DNA of 64,000 nt. Origin: JAHEGP01 sp963751595. Lineage in GTDB: Bacteria; Pseudomonadota; Gammaproteobacteria; Pseudomonadales; JAHEGP01. The stretch covers positions 806,001-870,000 of the forward strand of contig CAVVVC010000001.1 in NCBI GenBank assembly GCA_963751595.1, in the 5' to 3' direction. Positions 8,966-17,564 of this stretch are shown here, piece after piece; the stretch's first letter is position 1, and every line of letters begins with the position of its first letter. The notes below the pieces were generated by a model. That model did no database searches. It worked only from the letters and a program-made list of their open reading frames with translations, and was not told the origin of the DNA. Made by a program: the position numbers and the translations under genes.

Positions 8966-9883
8966 ATGCAGAATCAGATCAACCTGGTCATCCGCAGTAT
9001 TGGCCGGGTGCTTGTGGGCAAAGAGGATAAAATCAGGCTCGCACTGTGCTGCCTGTTGGCCGAGGGGCACTTGTTGCTGGAAGATTTGCCCGGCATGGGC
9101 AAGACGACCCTGGCCCAGGCCCTCGCCAGGGCACTCGGCTTGAACTTCCAGAGAATTCAGTTTACCAGCGATCTGTTGCCTGCTGACATCATCGGCTTCT
9201 CCATTTTTGAACGAGAGGAGTCGCGTTTCGTTTTCCACCCCGGGCCGGTATTTACCCAGATTCTGTTGGCGGACGAGATCAATCGGGCCACCCCCAAGAC
9301 CCAGAGCGCGTTGCTGGAGGCGATGGCGGAACACCAGGTAACGGCGGACGGTGAGTCGCGTCAGCTCGAAGACCCGTTCTTTGTCATCGCAACCCAGAAT
9401 CCGGAGCATCAGGGCGGTACCTTTCCACTGCCCGAATCCCAGTTGGACCGCTTTACCATGCGCCTGCAGCTAGGCTACCCAGACCCCAGAGCCGAACGCG
9501 AGATGCTGACAGGCTTGTCCGGGCATGAGAAACTGCAGCGCATGGACCCGCTACTGGATACCAGCCAGTTAAAGGGTTTCCAGCGCGACATTCATCGTGT
9601 CAAGGTGAGTGACAGCCTGCTGGATTACCTGCAGCGGTTGGTGGCATTTACCCGCCAGGACGACGATATCGGCGTTGGCCTCTCGCCCCGCGCTGTACTC
9701 GCGTTGCTTCACACCTCGAAAAGTTGGGCGCTGATGGAAGGACGGGACTACGTCATCCCAGAGGATGTTCAGCACGTATTTCCCGCCGTTAGCGGCCATC
9801 GTCTGCGCGATGCAGCCAATCTGTTGCCCGCCGATGGCGCCATTGTTCACCGGGTGTTGTCGGCTGTCGATGTGCTGACCTAG
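8966..9883 (+). CDS. MoxR family AAA+ ATPase
   Basis: MoxR-type ATPase, thought to act as a chaperone for the assembly or activation of partner proteins. 305 residues. Walker A GMGKTT at about residue 43-48 (LLLEDLPGMGKTTLAQALA), Walker B ILLADEINRA, sensor region FFVIATQNPEHQGG, and a C-terminal lid domain containing LSPRAVLALL. It is followed three bases later by a DUF58 gene and then a transglutaminase gene; this triad is a standard MoxR operon. The client in this organism is not evident from sequence. Confidence 0.93.
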   Translation: MQNQINLVIRSIGRVLVGKEDKIRLALCCLLAEGHLLLEDLPGMGKTTLAQALARALGLNFQRIQFTSDLLPADIIGFSIFEREESRFVFHPGPVFTQILLADEINRATPKTQSALLEAMAEHQVTADGESRQLEDPFFVIATQNPEHQGGTFPLPESQLDRFTMRLQLGYPDPRAEREMLTGLSGHEKLQRMDPLLDTSQLKGFQRDIHRVKVSDSLLDYLQRLVAFTRQDDDIGVGLSPRAVLALLHTSKSWALMEGRDYVIPEDVQHVFPAVSGHRLRDAANLLPADGAIVHRVLSAVDVLT

Positions 9884-9885
9884 CT

Positions 9886-10848
9886 ATGCGCGGCGTAATG
9901 GAAGCGCGCTATGCGCAGTGGCTGGAGCGACGGATTCCAGCCGCAACCGAGGTGAGGCTGGACCAGCGGCGTATCTTTATCTTCCCGACCCGCGCGGGCC
10001 TGCTGTATTTTGGCCTGCTGGGATTGTTGTTGGTCACCGCAATCAATTACCAGAACAACGCGATTTATTTACTCACATTCCTGCTGGCAGGCCAGTTTGT
10101 GGTGGCGATTCTGGCAACCTACTCTAATCTCGCTGGCTTGCATGTGCGCAAAACCAACCATACGCCGGGTTTCGCCGGTGACCGGGTGACTTTTCGGCTG
10201 GCGCTACGGCGCAAACCGGAAAAAAAGTACTTTTCGATTCGAGCAGGCTGGCCCGGGCAGTCGATGACGACTTTTAATCTCGACCTCCAGACTGAAACCA
10301 TTGTCGAGCTCTATCACAAGGCGCCGAAGCGGGGTCTGTTGCGACCCCATCGCTTGCTACTGGAAACAGTTTACCCGTTTGGGTTGCTGCGGGCTTGGAC
10401 CTGGCTCGATCTCAACATGGAGTCCTGGGTGTATCCGCGGCCGCGGATAGTACAACCGTTGCCGGTTATCGAAGCGGATGAAGGCCTGGGTGACCGTCCG
10501 AGCTTCCAGCAGCAGGACGAATTCAGTGATATCCGGCCCTGGCGTAAAGACGATCCGCCACGGCAGATTTTGTGGAAGGCCTACGCCAAGCAACAGCCGA
10601 TGATGACCATGGAGTATACCGAGTCCATGCTCAAGCAGGTGTGGCTAGACGAGGCGGTGGCTAGCGGCCATACACTGGAGGACCGCCTGGCAGCACTGTG
10701 CTATGGCGCGCTGCAGCTTAGCCGCCAGGATGTACTTTACGGTATTCGCCTAAACAATCAGCAGATACCGCCGGCGGAGGGGGACGAACACCTGCATCAA
10801 GTACTGGCCCTGCTGGCGCGTTACCGCAGTGAGGAGTATAGGCTGTGA
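9886..10848 (+). CDS. DUF58 domain protein of the MoxR operon
   Basis: Membrane-anchored DUF58 protein of unknown biochemical function. 320 residues. Two hydrophobic segments at about residues 35-75 (GLLYFGLLGLLLVTAINY; YLLTFLLAGQFVVAILATY), then a beta-rich region, and the DUF58 core with IRPWRKDDPPRQILWKAYAK near residue 215-235. The VWA-like second half is short. The start ATG is three bases after the moxR stop; a second in-frame ATG lies 12 bp downstream. Its stop overlaps the GTG of the next gene by four bases. Confidence 0.88.
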   Translation: MRGVMEARYAQWLERRIPAATEVRLDQRRIFIFPTRAGLLYFGLLGLLLVTAINYQNNAIYLLTFLLAGQFVVAILATYSNLAGLHVRKTNHTPGFAGDRVTFRLALRRKPEKKYFSIRAGWPGQSMTTFNLDLQTETIVELYHKAPKRGLLRPHRLLLETVYPFGLLRAWTWLDLNMESWVYPRPRIVQPLPVIEADEGLGDRPSFQQQDEFSDIRPWRKDDPPRQILWKAYAKQQPMMTMEYTESMLKQVWLDEAVASGHTLEDRLAALCYGALQLSRQDVLYGIRLNNQQIPPAEGDEHLHQVLALLARYRSEEYRL

Positions 10849-12899
10849 GCCCGGGCCTGAGCTACGAGAGCCAGATATCCCGCAGCAGCCTGTTCTGGCT
10901 TCTGTTTGCCCAGTTTGCTCTGATTCTGCCCCATATTCAGGGGCTGCCGCTGTGGCTGTTCGGTGTGTGCCTGTTCTGTGGTTTCTGGCGTATTCAGATT
11001 TATCGGGGCAAATGGCCTTTCGCCAGTGTCATTACCCGGTTGGTGATGATGCTTGGATCGCTGCTCGCCGTGAGCTTTACCTACGTCGACAAACTGGGCC
11101 TCGACGCCGCCGTAACCTATCTGATACTGACTTTTTTCCTCAAGCTGCTGGAAACCCGGCGCGCCCGGGACATGTATGTGACCATCTTTCTTGGCTACTT
11201 TGTGGCGGCCACCCAGTTGCTTTACAGCCAGTCAGTTTTCTCCATGATCTACGTCGTGCTGTGTTACCTGCTATTGTCCGTCTCGCTTCTGGCGCTTCAT
11301 CAGAGAGACGTTACCAGCTTTGGCATGCCCATCGCCCGGGCGGGAGCTCTGCTGCTCCAGGGCTTGCCGGTGCTGGCGGTACTGTTCCTGTTTTTCCCCC
11401 GGGTTGAACCACTTTGGATGGTACCCATGCCGGACAAGGCCAAGAGTCCTGGATTGGGTGAAACCATCAGTCCCGGCAGCTTTGGTTCACTGGCAAATAA
11501 CGATACCGTTGCATTCCGGGTCAGCTTCGATGGCATGACACCGGAATTTAGCCGCCTTTACTGGCGCGCCGCCGTTTTCGAAAGCTTTGATGGCGCCAGT
11601 TGGGAAATCTCCGATGCATCAGAGCGGCCCGTCAAACACACCGACTGGGAGTACAGTCAGGCTGGGGGTGGTTACAGCTACAGCGTGATCATGGAGCCAA
11701 GTGAGCAGACATGGTTGTTCGCGATTCCCCTTGGTAATGTACGAGATACCAAGGTTGTCACCACCGCGGGATTTAACCTGCGCCTGTCAGCGGCCCCACA
11801 GGGGCGCTATCAATATCAGGTAAACTCGGTTGCCTATCGCAGCCTGGAAGCCGATCTTGACGCTGAGACTCGACTTCGCAACCTGGCACTACCCACCGAT
11901 GGTAATCCGCGATCGAGACTGCTGGGTGAGGAACTGGCCCGGCAATTCGGCGCCCCCCGAAAAATAGCGGCGGCGGCAATGCGTCGATTCAATCAGGAAG
12001 CCTACTTCTACACACTGTATCCCCCGGTGTTCAAGGTCGACTCGGTGGACGGCTTCCTGTTCGAGGGGCGACGGGGTTATTGCGAGCATTATGCCTCTGC
12101 CTTTGTCTTCCTGATGCGGGCGGCCGGAGTGCCCGCGCGGATCGTGGGGGGCTATCTCGGTGGCGAAGCCAATCCCTTCGAAGATTATCTGAGTGTGCGG
12201 CAGATGGACGCCCATGCCTGGGCTGAAATCTGGCTCGATGGGAAAGGTTGGGTACGCTACGACCCAACCGCCCAGGTAGCACCAGAGCGCATCGTCCAGG
12301 GTGTTGAGGCTGCGCTTATGCGGCGCGAAGAGTTTTCCCCCGGAGGATTGCTGGGATTCATGGGCAATGAGCGCCTGGACTGGTTGCAGGATGTGCGCCT
12401 GTGGTGGGACGCGGTCAATTACGGCTGGGCTCACTGGTTCCTCAATTACAATCGCGAGCGCCAATTCAACTGGATGAAGCAATGGTTCGGTGAGGGTGAA
12501 CTGGGTATCTTGATTCGAGTGCTGACCCTTTCTCTGCTGGGGGTGGTCCTGCTCCTGTTGCTGTGGATGTTCCGGCGCCTGTTGTTCCGGCGGCGGGGCC
12601 CGGCCCAACTGGCCGCGAGGATGTTCAGCCGCCTGCTGGGAATTTTGGGCGTGCAGCGGCAGCCCATGCAAACCATGGTGCAATACTGCAATCAGGTGGC
12701 CCAGCAATACCCTGGCCTGGCGCCGACATTGACCGATTTTGCCGCAGTGTATTCGGCGCTGAGTTACGCTGACCTGCGCTATGACTGGGCAAGACGCCTG
12801 CGCCTGCACCAACTGGTCATCAGCTTGGCGGCGCAGATAATGGGCCTGAAAATGCGCAGGTCAATACCCCGGGCGGTGCGGTTGCGCGAGGAAACCTGA
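10845..12899 (+). CDS. TgpA-like membrane transglutaminase
   Basis: Integral inner-membrane protein with a transglutaminase-like fold on the periplasmic side, like Pseudomonas TgpA. 684 residues: about six N-terminal membrane segments (residues 15-190), a linker domain, the transglutaminase core with Cys413 (GYCEHYASA), His457 (DAHAWAE) and Asp473 (YDPT), then one more membrane segment near residue 550-575 and a C-terminal DUF4129-like cytoplasmic tail. The Cys-His-Asp triad is intact, so catalysis is plausible. GTG start overlapping the DUF58 stop. Confidence 0.9.
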   Translation: MSPGLSYESQISRSSLFWLLFAQFALILPHIQGLPLWLFGVCLFCGFWRIQIYRGKWPFASVITRLVMMLGSLLAVSFTYVDKLGLDAAVTYLILTFFLKLLETRRARDMYVTIFLGYFVAATQLLYSQSVFSMIYVVLCYLLLSVSLLALHQRDVTSFGMPIARAGALLLQGLPVLAVLFLFFPRVEPLWMVPMPDKAKSPGLGETISPGSFGSLANNDTVAFRVSFDGMTPEFSRLYWRAAVFESFDGASWEISDASERPVKHTDWEYSQAGGGYSYSVIMEPSEQTWLFAIPLGNVRDTKVVTTAGFNLRLSAAPQGRYQYQVNSVAYRSLEADLDAETRLRNLALPTDGNPRSRLLGEELARQFGAPRKIAAAAMRRFNQEAYFYTLYPPVFKVDSVDGFLFEGRRGYCEHYASAFVFLMRAAGVPARIVGGYLGGEANPFEDYLSVRQMDAHAWAEIWLDGKGWVRYDPTAQVAPERIVQGVEAALMRREEFSPGGLLGFMGNERLDWLQDVRLWWDAVNYGWAHWFLNYNRERQFNWMKQWFGEGELGILIRVLTLSLLGVVLLLLLWMFRRLLFRRRGPAQLAARMFSRLLGILGVQRQPMQTMVQYCNQVAQQYPGLAPTLTDFAAVYSALSYADLRYDWARRLRLHQLVISLAAQIMGLKMRRSIPRAVRLREET

Positions 12900-12975
12900 A
12901 CCAGCGAGGGCCGCTTCGCCCCTGGCGACAAATTTTTCTTGACAACTCAAGCCGGCGCCAAATTCAAACGCCCAT

Positions 12976-13009
12976 AAAAACGCCGACGGTCTTGGGGGAC
13001 GGTCGGCGC
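12976..13009 (-). terminator. rho-independent terminator of acnB
   Basis: On the - strand a hairpin CGCCGAC-C-GTC / GAC-C-GTCGGCG, with one mismatched pair in the stem and a CCCCAA loop, is followed directly by TTTTTATG. It lies 24 bp past the acnB stop. On the + strand no T-tract follows the hairpin, so it should mainly serve acnB. Confidence 0.75.
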
Positions 13010-13032
13010 TCGAGTCACGGCCCGGGATTCGC

Positions 13033-15624
13033 TCACACGGTAACGATTTCCACCGAGGCAATTTGCTTGCCCTTGTCGGCTCCGCTTTGGAATTCCGCAA
13101 TTTCATTGAAATTGGTATAGCGGTAGATATCGTTGGCCATGGAGTTGATCTTGCCGGCGTACTCCTGGTACTCGGCCGGCGTCGGCAGCTTACCGAGGAT
13201 GGCGCCGACCGCCGCAAGTTCCGCCGAAGTCAGGTACACGTTGGCACCGTCGCCAAGGCGATTGGGGAAGTTGCGGGTCGACGTCGACAACACCGTGGAC
13301 CCCGGTGCCACCCGGGCCTGGTTGCCCATACATAGCGAGCATCCGGGCATCTCGGTACGCGCCCCGGCCCGTCCGTAGACGTTATAGTACCCTTCTTCCA
13401 TAAGGATATGCGCATCCATCTTGGTCGGTGGTGCAATCCACATGCGGGTCGATATACCGCCGCTGTGGGAATCGAGCAGCTTACCGGCAGCGCGGAAGTG
13501 GCCAATGTTGGTCATACAGGATCCGATGAAGACCTCATCAACCTTGTCGCCGGCAACCTCCGACAACAGCCGGGCGTCATCGGGATCATTCGGGCAACAC
13601 ACAATGGGCTCCGATACTTCTGCCAGATCTATTTCGATCACAGCGGCATATTCGGCGTCGGCATCGGCCTTCATCAGTTCCGGATTGGCCAGCCAGGCCT
13701 CCATTTTATCGGCGCGGCGTGCCAGGGTGCGGGCGTCGCCGTAGCCCTCGCTGATCATCCAGCGTAGCAGTGTGACATTTGAGCGCAGGTACTCGGCAAC
13801 CGAATCCTCGGACAGGGCGATGGTGCAACCTGCCGCAGACCGCTCTGCCGAGGCATCGGACAACTCAAAGGCCTGCTCGATGGTGAGATTGTCGAGACCC
13901 TCGATCTCGAGAATACGACCGGAGAAGATATTTTTCTTGCCCTGCTTGGCGACGGTCAACAGGCCTTCCTTGATCGCGTAATAGGGGATAGCGTGCACCA
14001 GGTCGCGCAGCGTGATGCCAGGCTGCATTTCGCCCGTGAACCGCACCAGCACCGACTCAGGCATATCCAGGGGCATGACGCCGGTCGCTGCGGCAAATGC
14101 CACCAGGCCTGAGCCCGCTGGAAACGAAATTCCCATGGGGAAGCGGGTATGGGAATCGCCACCCGTTCCCACCGTATCGGGAAGCAGCATCCGGTTGAGC
14201 CAGCTATGGATGACGCCGTCACCAGGCCGCAGAGAAACACCGCCCCGGGTCATGATGAAGTCAGGCAGGCTGTGCTGGGTTTCGATGTCCACGGGCTTGG
14301 GGTACGCGGCGGTATGGCAGAACGACTGCATGACCAGATCCGTCGAAAAGCCAAGGCATGCGAGGTCTTTCAGTTCGTCCCGGGTCATCGGGCCGGTGGT
14401 GTCCTGGGAGCCGACCGTGGTCATTCTGGGTTCGCAGTAGGTGCCCGGACGCACTCCGTCGACGCCGCAGGCTCGACCAACCATTTTCTGGCCCAGGGTG
14501 AACCCCTTATCCGAGTCGCCGGGCTGGGAGGGCTTGCGGAACAGGTCGGTGGACGCCAGCCCCAGCGCTTCCCGCGCCCGTTCGGTGAGGCCACGGCCGA
14601 TGATGAGGTTGATGCGGCCACCGGCCTGCACTTCGTCGAGCAGGACATCGGATTTGAGTTCGAATTCGCTGATCAACTCACCGCTTTCGGCGTTGAGGAT
14701 TTTGCCCTCATAGGGGCGAATTTCGATGACGTCGCCTGAATTCAGGTTTTCCACGGGGGCCTCGAATACCAGGGCCCCGGCGTCTTCCATGGTGTTGTAG
14801 AAGATCGGCGCTATTTTGCCGCCGATACAAATTCCCCCGCTGCGCTTGTTGGGTACCCCGGGCATATCGTCGCCGATGTACCAGAGCACAGAGTTAGTGG
14901 CCGACTTTCGCGAAGAGCCGGTACCGACAACATCACCGACGAAGGCCACGGGATGCCCCTTGGCCTTCAACTCCTCAATTTGCTCCTTGGCGTTGGTAAT
15001 GCCCTCGCGGGGCATCTTGTACATCGCCAGAGCGTGCAGCGGGATGTCCGGGCGCGACCAGGCGTCCGGAGCGGGGGAGAGATCATCCGTATTGGTTTCG
15101 CCGGAGACCTTGAAAACGGTCACCTTGGTGGACTCGGGTACCTTCGCACGCCGGGTGAACCATTCCCCCTCAGCCCAGGATTCCAGCACGGCCCGGGCGT
15201 TAGCGTTGCCGGCACTCGCTTTCTGCTCCACGTCGTGGAACGCATCGAAGACGAGTAAGGTGTGTTTCAGCTGCTCCGCGGCGAGCGTGGCCAGCTCGTC
15301 ATCGTCCAGCAATTCAACCAGGGTTTCGATGTTATAACCGCCGTGCATATTGCCCAGTAACTTGACGGCCGCGGCCCTGTCGATCAGTGGCGACTCCGCC
15401 TCTCCCTTGACGATGGCAGACAAAAAACCCGCCTTGACGTAAGCTGCCTCATCGACCCCGGGTGGCACCCGCTCGGTTATCAGTTCAAGCAAGGTTTGCT
15501 CTTCGCCGGCCGGAGGATTCTTGAGTAGCTCTACCAATTCGGCGACCTGCTCCGGGGATAGTGGCTTCGGGGGTATGCCGGATTCAGCACGCTCTGCAAC
15601 ATGTTTACGATAGGCTTCTAACAC
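13033..15624 (-). CDS. acnB: aconitate hydratase B
   Basis: Bifunctional aconitase / 2-methylisocitrate dehydratase of the TCA cycle, [4Fe-4S]-dependent. 863 residues, as usual for AcnB. Order seen: N-terminal HEAT-like domain with the start region MLEAYRKHVAERA, the swivel domain (about residues 165-380, including FVGDVVGTGSSRKSA), then the cluster-binding domains with GGDSHTRFP, FIGSCMTNIGHFRAAGK and GCSLCMGNQARV supplying the three cluster cysteines. GTG start, with AGGAGG nine bases upstream. A miniature inverted-repeat element sits only 89 bp upstream of the start and may separate or replace the promoter. Confidence 0.97.
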   Translation of the reverse strand: MLEAYRKHVAERAESGIPPKPLSPEQVAELVELLKNPPAGEEQTLLELITERVPPGVDEAAYVKAGFLSAIVKGEAESPLIDRAAAVKLLGNMHGGYNIETLVELLDDDELATLAAEQLKHTLLVFDAFHDVEQKASAGNANARAVLESWAEGEWFTRRAKVPESTKVTVFKVSGETNTDDLSPAPDAWSRPDIPLHALAMYKMPREGITNAKEQIEELKAKGHPVAFVGDVVGTGSSRKSATNSVLWYIGDDMPGVPNKRSGGICIGGKIAPIFYNTMEDAGALVFEAPVENLNSGDVIEIRPYEGKILNAESGELISEFELKSDVLLDEVQAGGRINLIIGRGLTERAREALGLASTDLFRKPSQPGDSDKGFTLGQKMVGRACGVDGVRPGTYCEPRMTTVGSQDTTGPMTRDELKDLACLGFSTDLVMQSFCHTAAYPKPVDIETQHSLPDFIMTRGGVSLRPGDGVIHSWLNRMLLPDTVGTGGDSHTRFPMGISFPAGSGLVAFAAATGVMPLDMPESVLVRFTGEMQPGITLRDLVHAIPYYAIKEGLLTVAKQGKKNIFSGRILEIEGLDNLTIEQAFELSDASAERSAAGCTIALSEDSVAEYLRSNVTLLRWMISEGYGDARTLARRADKMEAWLANPELMKADADAEYAAVIEIDLAEVSEPIVCCPNDPDDARLLSEVAGDKVDEVFIGSCMTNIGHFRAAGKLLDSHSGGISTRMWIAPPTKMDAHILMEEGYYNVYGRAGARTEMPGCSLCMGNQARVAPGSTVLSTSTRNFPNRLGDGANVYLTSAELAAVGAILGKLPTPAEYQEYAGKINSMANDIYRYTNFNEIAEFQSGADKGKQIASVEIVTV

Positions 15625-15712
15625 CTGTTATATCCTCCTGGCTGATCAAAACGATCCGGCTACTTCCAGACCTCGGAAAAGCCGTAGATTATAGCCTACT
15701 CGCAGGGTCAAG

Positions 15713-15985
15713 TTAAGGCACCTCTGATCAATTCGGTATTGCCTCAGCGGAGCCCCTGGTGACTGCTGGCAAGGCGCGGCGCGAAGGTCAATGGTGGTGC
15801 TCATTGACGAGCGTCGCAACGCTGCCCAGCGGTCACCAGGGGCACGCCCTGCGGGGCTTAGCGCCTCATCGCCCTGCAGCGTTGTGATCGCTGGAAAGGC
15901 AACCAGCCTTCCTGCGCGACCACGCCTCGCAGGACAATGCGGCGCTAAGCCTGAGGCAACACCCAATTAATCAGAGGAGCCTTAA
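15713..15985. mobile_element. miniature inverted-repeat element, TTAA-flanked (family 1)
   Basis: A 265-bp non-coding block (15717-15981) with 31-bp terminal inverted repeats: left 15717-15747, right 15951-15981, matching at 27 of 31 positions and ending GGC(A/T)CCTCTGAT. TTAA sits immediately outside both ends (15713-15716 and 15982-15985), as expected for a 4-bp target duplication. The interior is packed with further inverted repeats: CCCCTGGTGACTGCTGG against CCAGCGGTCACCAGGGG, GGCTTAGCGCC (15855) against GGCGCTAAGCC (15941), and small hairpins such as CCTGCG/CGCAGG. No reading frame is supported. TTAA fits the YTAR-type targets of some IS5-group elements, but the parent transposon is unknown to me. 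Confidence 0.8.
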
Positions 15986-16510
15986 GATTAAACAGCGCTC
16001 AACGGTCACCCGTTGCCTCAGACTTTAGTCGGTCAAGACAAGCCTGGTGAACCCTTTTCGCATACCGGGATAATACCTCTGTATTAATAGCGATCAGGAG
16101 AGAATAGGCTGCAAAAACAGCGCTCTGAGATGAAATCGTAATGTCGAATATCGAAGAAAGCTGGTCCCTGTTGGCGTGGGGCCGGACGTTTGTCCCGGGA
16201 GGCGTCCGGCCGTTGACGTTATCTCGTACATCGGCCCGGACCAATGACGCCTTTGCGGCTCAAGCCAGCTGTCCGATACTGAATTCTCGCAAGGAAGCGA
16301 ACACCCAAAGGGAATTGGGTGGTGATGACAGGATGTCCAACCAGGGCCCGGAGGAGCAATTCTTCGGGCCCTGTTACGTTTGAGGTAGGCCAGATCCAGC
16401 CAGGTTGAAGCGTTGCATTTCTTGCCTTTGCCCCCATATCAGTAGACAGCTTGACAGGCCTGAGCGACAATCGCGAGCAGGCGTTAGTGACGATCGATGC
16501 GGAGCGTTCG
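15986..16510. other. non-coding stretch with two GC-rich hairpins
   Basis: No gene is supported here. Two perfect-arm inverted repeats stand out: GGCCGGACG/CGTCCGGCC at 16180-16188 and 16203-16211, and AGGGCCCG/CGGGCCCT at 16343-16350 and 16365-16372; the second extends to 11 pairs with one G-U. Neither is followed by a strong T-tract; the second is followed by GTTACGTTT and could be a weak + strand terminator. Short frames across this stretch have no recognisable protein character. The acnB promoter may lie in its left part, beyond the mobile element. Confidence 0.5.
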
Positions 16511-16636
16511 ATGACGAAACAATCTCCCGGCAGTGGAATTGCCCAAAAGGCATTGGGTGCCATGATCATCTGGGGCACGGTGGGACTGATTTGTGTTCAG
16601 GTGCTTTTCACCGTCACCTTCGGCCCGGCCGCGTAA
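16511..16636 (+). CDS. 41-residue single-span membrane protein upstream of xpaC/telA
   Basis: A short frame, M-T-K-Q-S-P-G-S-G-I-A-Q-K-A-L-G then one hydrophobic helix (AMIIWGTVGLICVQVLF, about residues 17-33) and a short tail TVTFGPAA. A clear GGAG lies six bases before the ATG. It ends nine bases before the XpaC-like gene, so the spacing suggests one transcript. A longer frame begins at 16451, but the internal ATG has the ribosome-binding sequence. I do not recognise the family. Position suggests a small membrane partner of the XpaC/TelA pair; this is inference only. Confidence 0.6.
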   Translation: MTKQSPGSGIAQKALGAMIIWGTVGLICVQVLFTVTFGPAA

Positions 16637-16645
16637 CTGAACAGA

Positions 16646-17539
16646 ATGGCGAAACCGCCGGAAAACCTCGACCCGATACTCAAGCCCCTGCAGGAACGGT
16701 TGCTGCCGTTTCGCAACCAGTTACCGCTTCGGGACCAGTTGCCACTGGTGGGTCCGTTGCTCCTGTACCTGCTTCCTTTGCCTCTGTTTCCCGCCGCCTT
16801 TATTGCGCTTGTCAGGGGTAACTTCGTCAACTTTTCTACAGCCGTTGCCGCCCTGATTTTACTCATGGGTGCCGCGGTATTTACCCGTCGCGGCCTCAAG
16901 CGAGAGCTCGAGATCAAACGCTTGGGGTGGTCACGGATTTTGGCACGCCCCTGGAAGGTGATGGGTGCGGCGGCGGCAGGTTTGGCGACCGGCCTTTGTT
17001 CCTTTTTCGTTCTCCAGCAGTCTGGCATGGCCGCCGCGGCATGGGGCGTAACGACCCTGGCCGGCGTTTTACTGCGCTATCGTCCCGATAATATCGACCT
17101 GGGTGTGCACGGCAGACTGGTGGCATCCCGGGACAAGGCCGTCACCCAGGCCCTGGAGGAGGCGCGCCTCAAAATAGCCAGCATTGACCGCGCAAGCCGC
17201 AGCATTCACAACCAGGAACTCAATCGACGACTGCGCCGAATCATCAACAGGGCGATGGCAATTCTCACCTCGATAGCCGACGACCCCGCGATGTTGCAGC
17301 GCTCGCGAAAGTTTCTGAAGGTGTACCTCGACGGTGCCCAACAGGTGACGGAGGGTTATGCTCGCCTGCACCCCGAGCAGCGCCCGGGCCAACTGGAAGA
17401 AAATTTTCGCAATGTGCTGGTTACGATAGAAGACACATTCGAAGAGCAGCAGCGTAAGCTTCTGGAAAAAGACATGATGGACCTCGACGTAAAGATTGAA
17501 GTGCTGACAACCCAGCTGAAAAACGAAGGCGTGATCTGA
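16646..17539 (+). CDS. XpaC-like membrane protein (5-bromo-4-chloroindolyl phosphate hydrolysis family)
   Basis: 297 residues. Hydrophobic pairs at about residues 30-75 (LPLVGPLLLYLLPLPLFPAAFIAL; FSTAVAALILLMGAAVF) and 100-135 (VMGAAAAGLATGLCSFFVLQ; AAAAWGVTTLAGVLL) are followed by a long helical cytoplasmic region ending with DTFEEQQRKLLEKDMMDLDVKIEVL. This architecture and the directly following TelA homologue fit the XpaC family, named from a Bacillus screen; its true function is not known. Probable operon with the 41-residue protein upstream and telA 25 bp downstream. Confidence 0.75.
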   Translation: MAKPPENLDPILKPLQERLLPFRNQLPLRDQLPLVGPLLLYLLPLPLFPAAFIALVRGNFVNFSTAVAALILLMGAAVFTRRGLKRELEIKRLGWSRILARPWKVMGAAAAGLATGLCSFFVLQQSGMAAAAWGVTTLAGVLLRYRPDNIDLGVHGRLVASRDKAVTQALEEARLKIASIDRASRSIHNQELNRRLRRIINRAMAILTSIADDPAMLQRSRKFLKVYLDGAQQVTEGYARLHPEQRPGQLEENFRNVLVTIEDTFEEQQRKLLEKDMMDLDVKIEVLTTQLKNEGVI

Positions 17540-17564
17540 ACTAATTATCCGGAGTAAACCAAAT

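Noticed and set aside
16141..16383. 80-codon frame upstream of the XpaC operon
   Set aside because: Runs through two GC-rich hairpins, has no ribosome-binding sequence and no recognisable composition.
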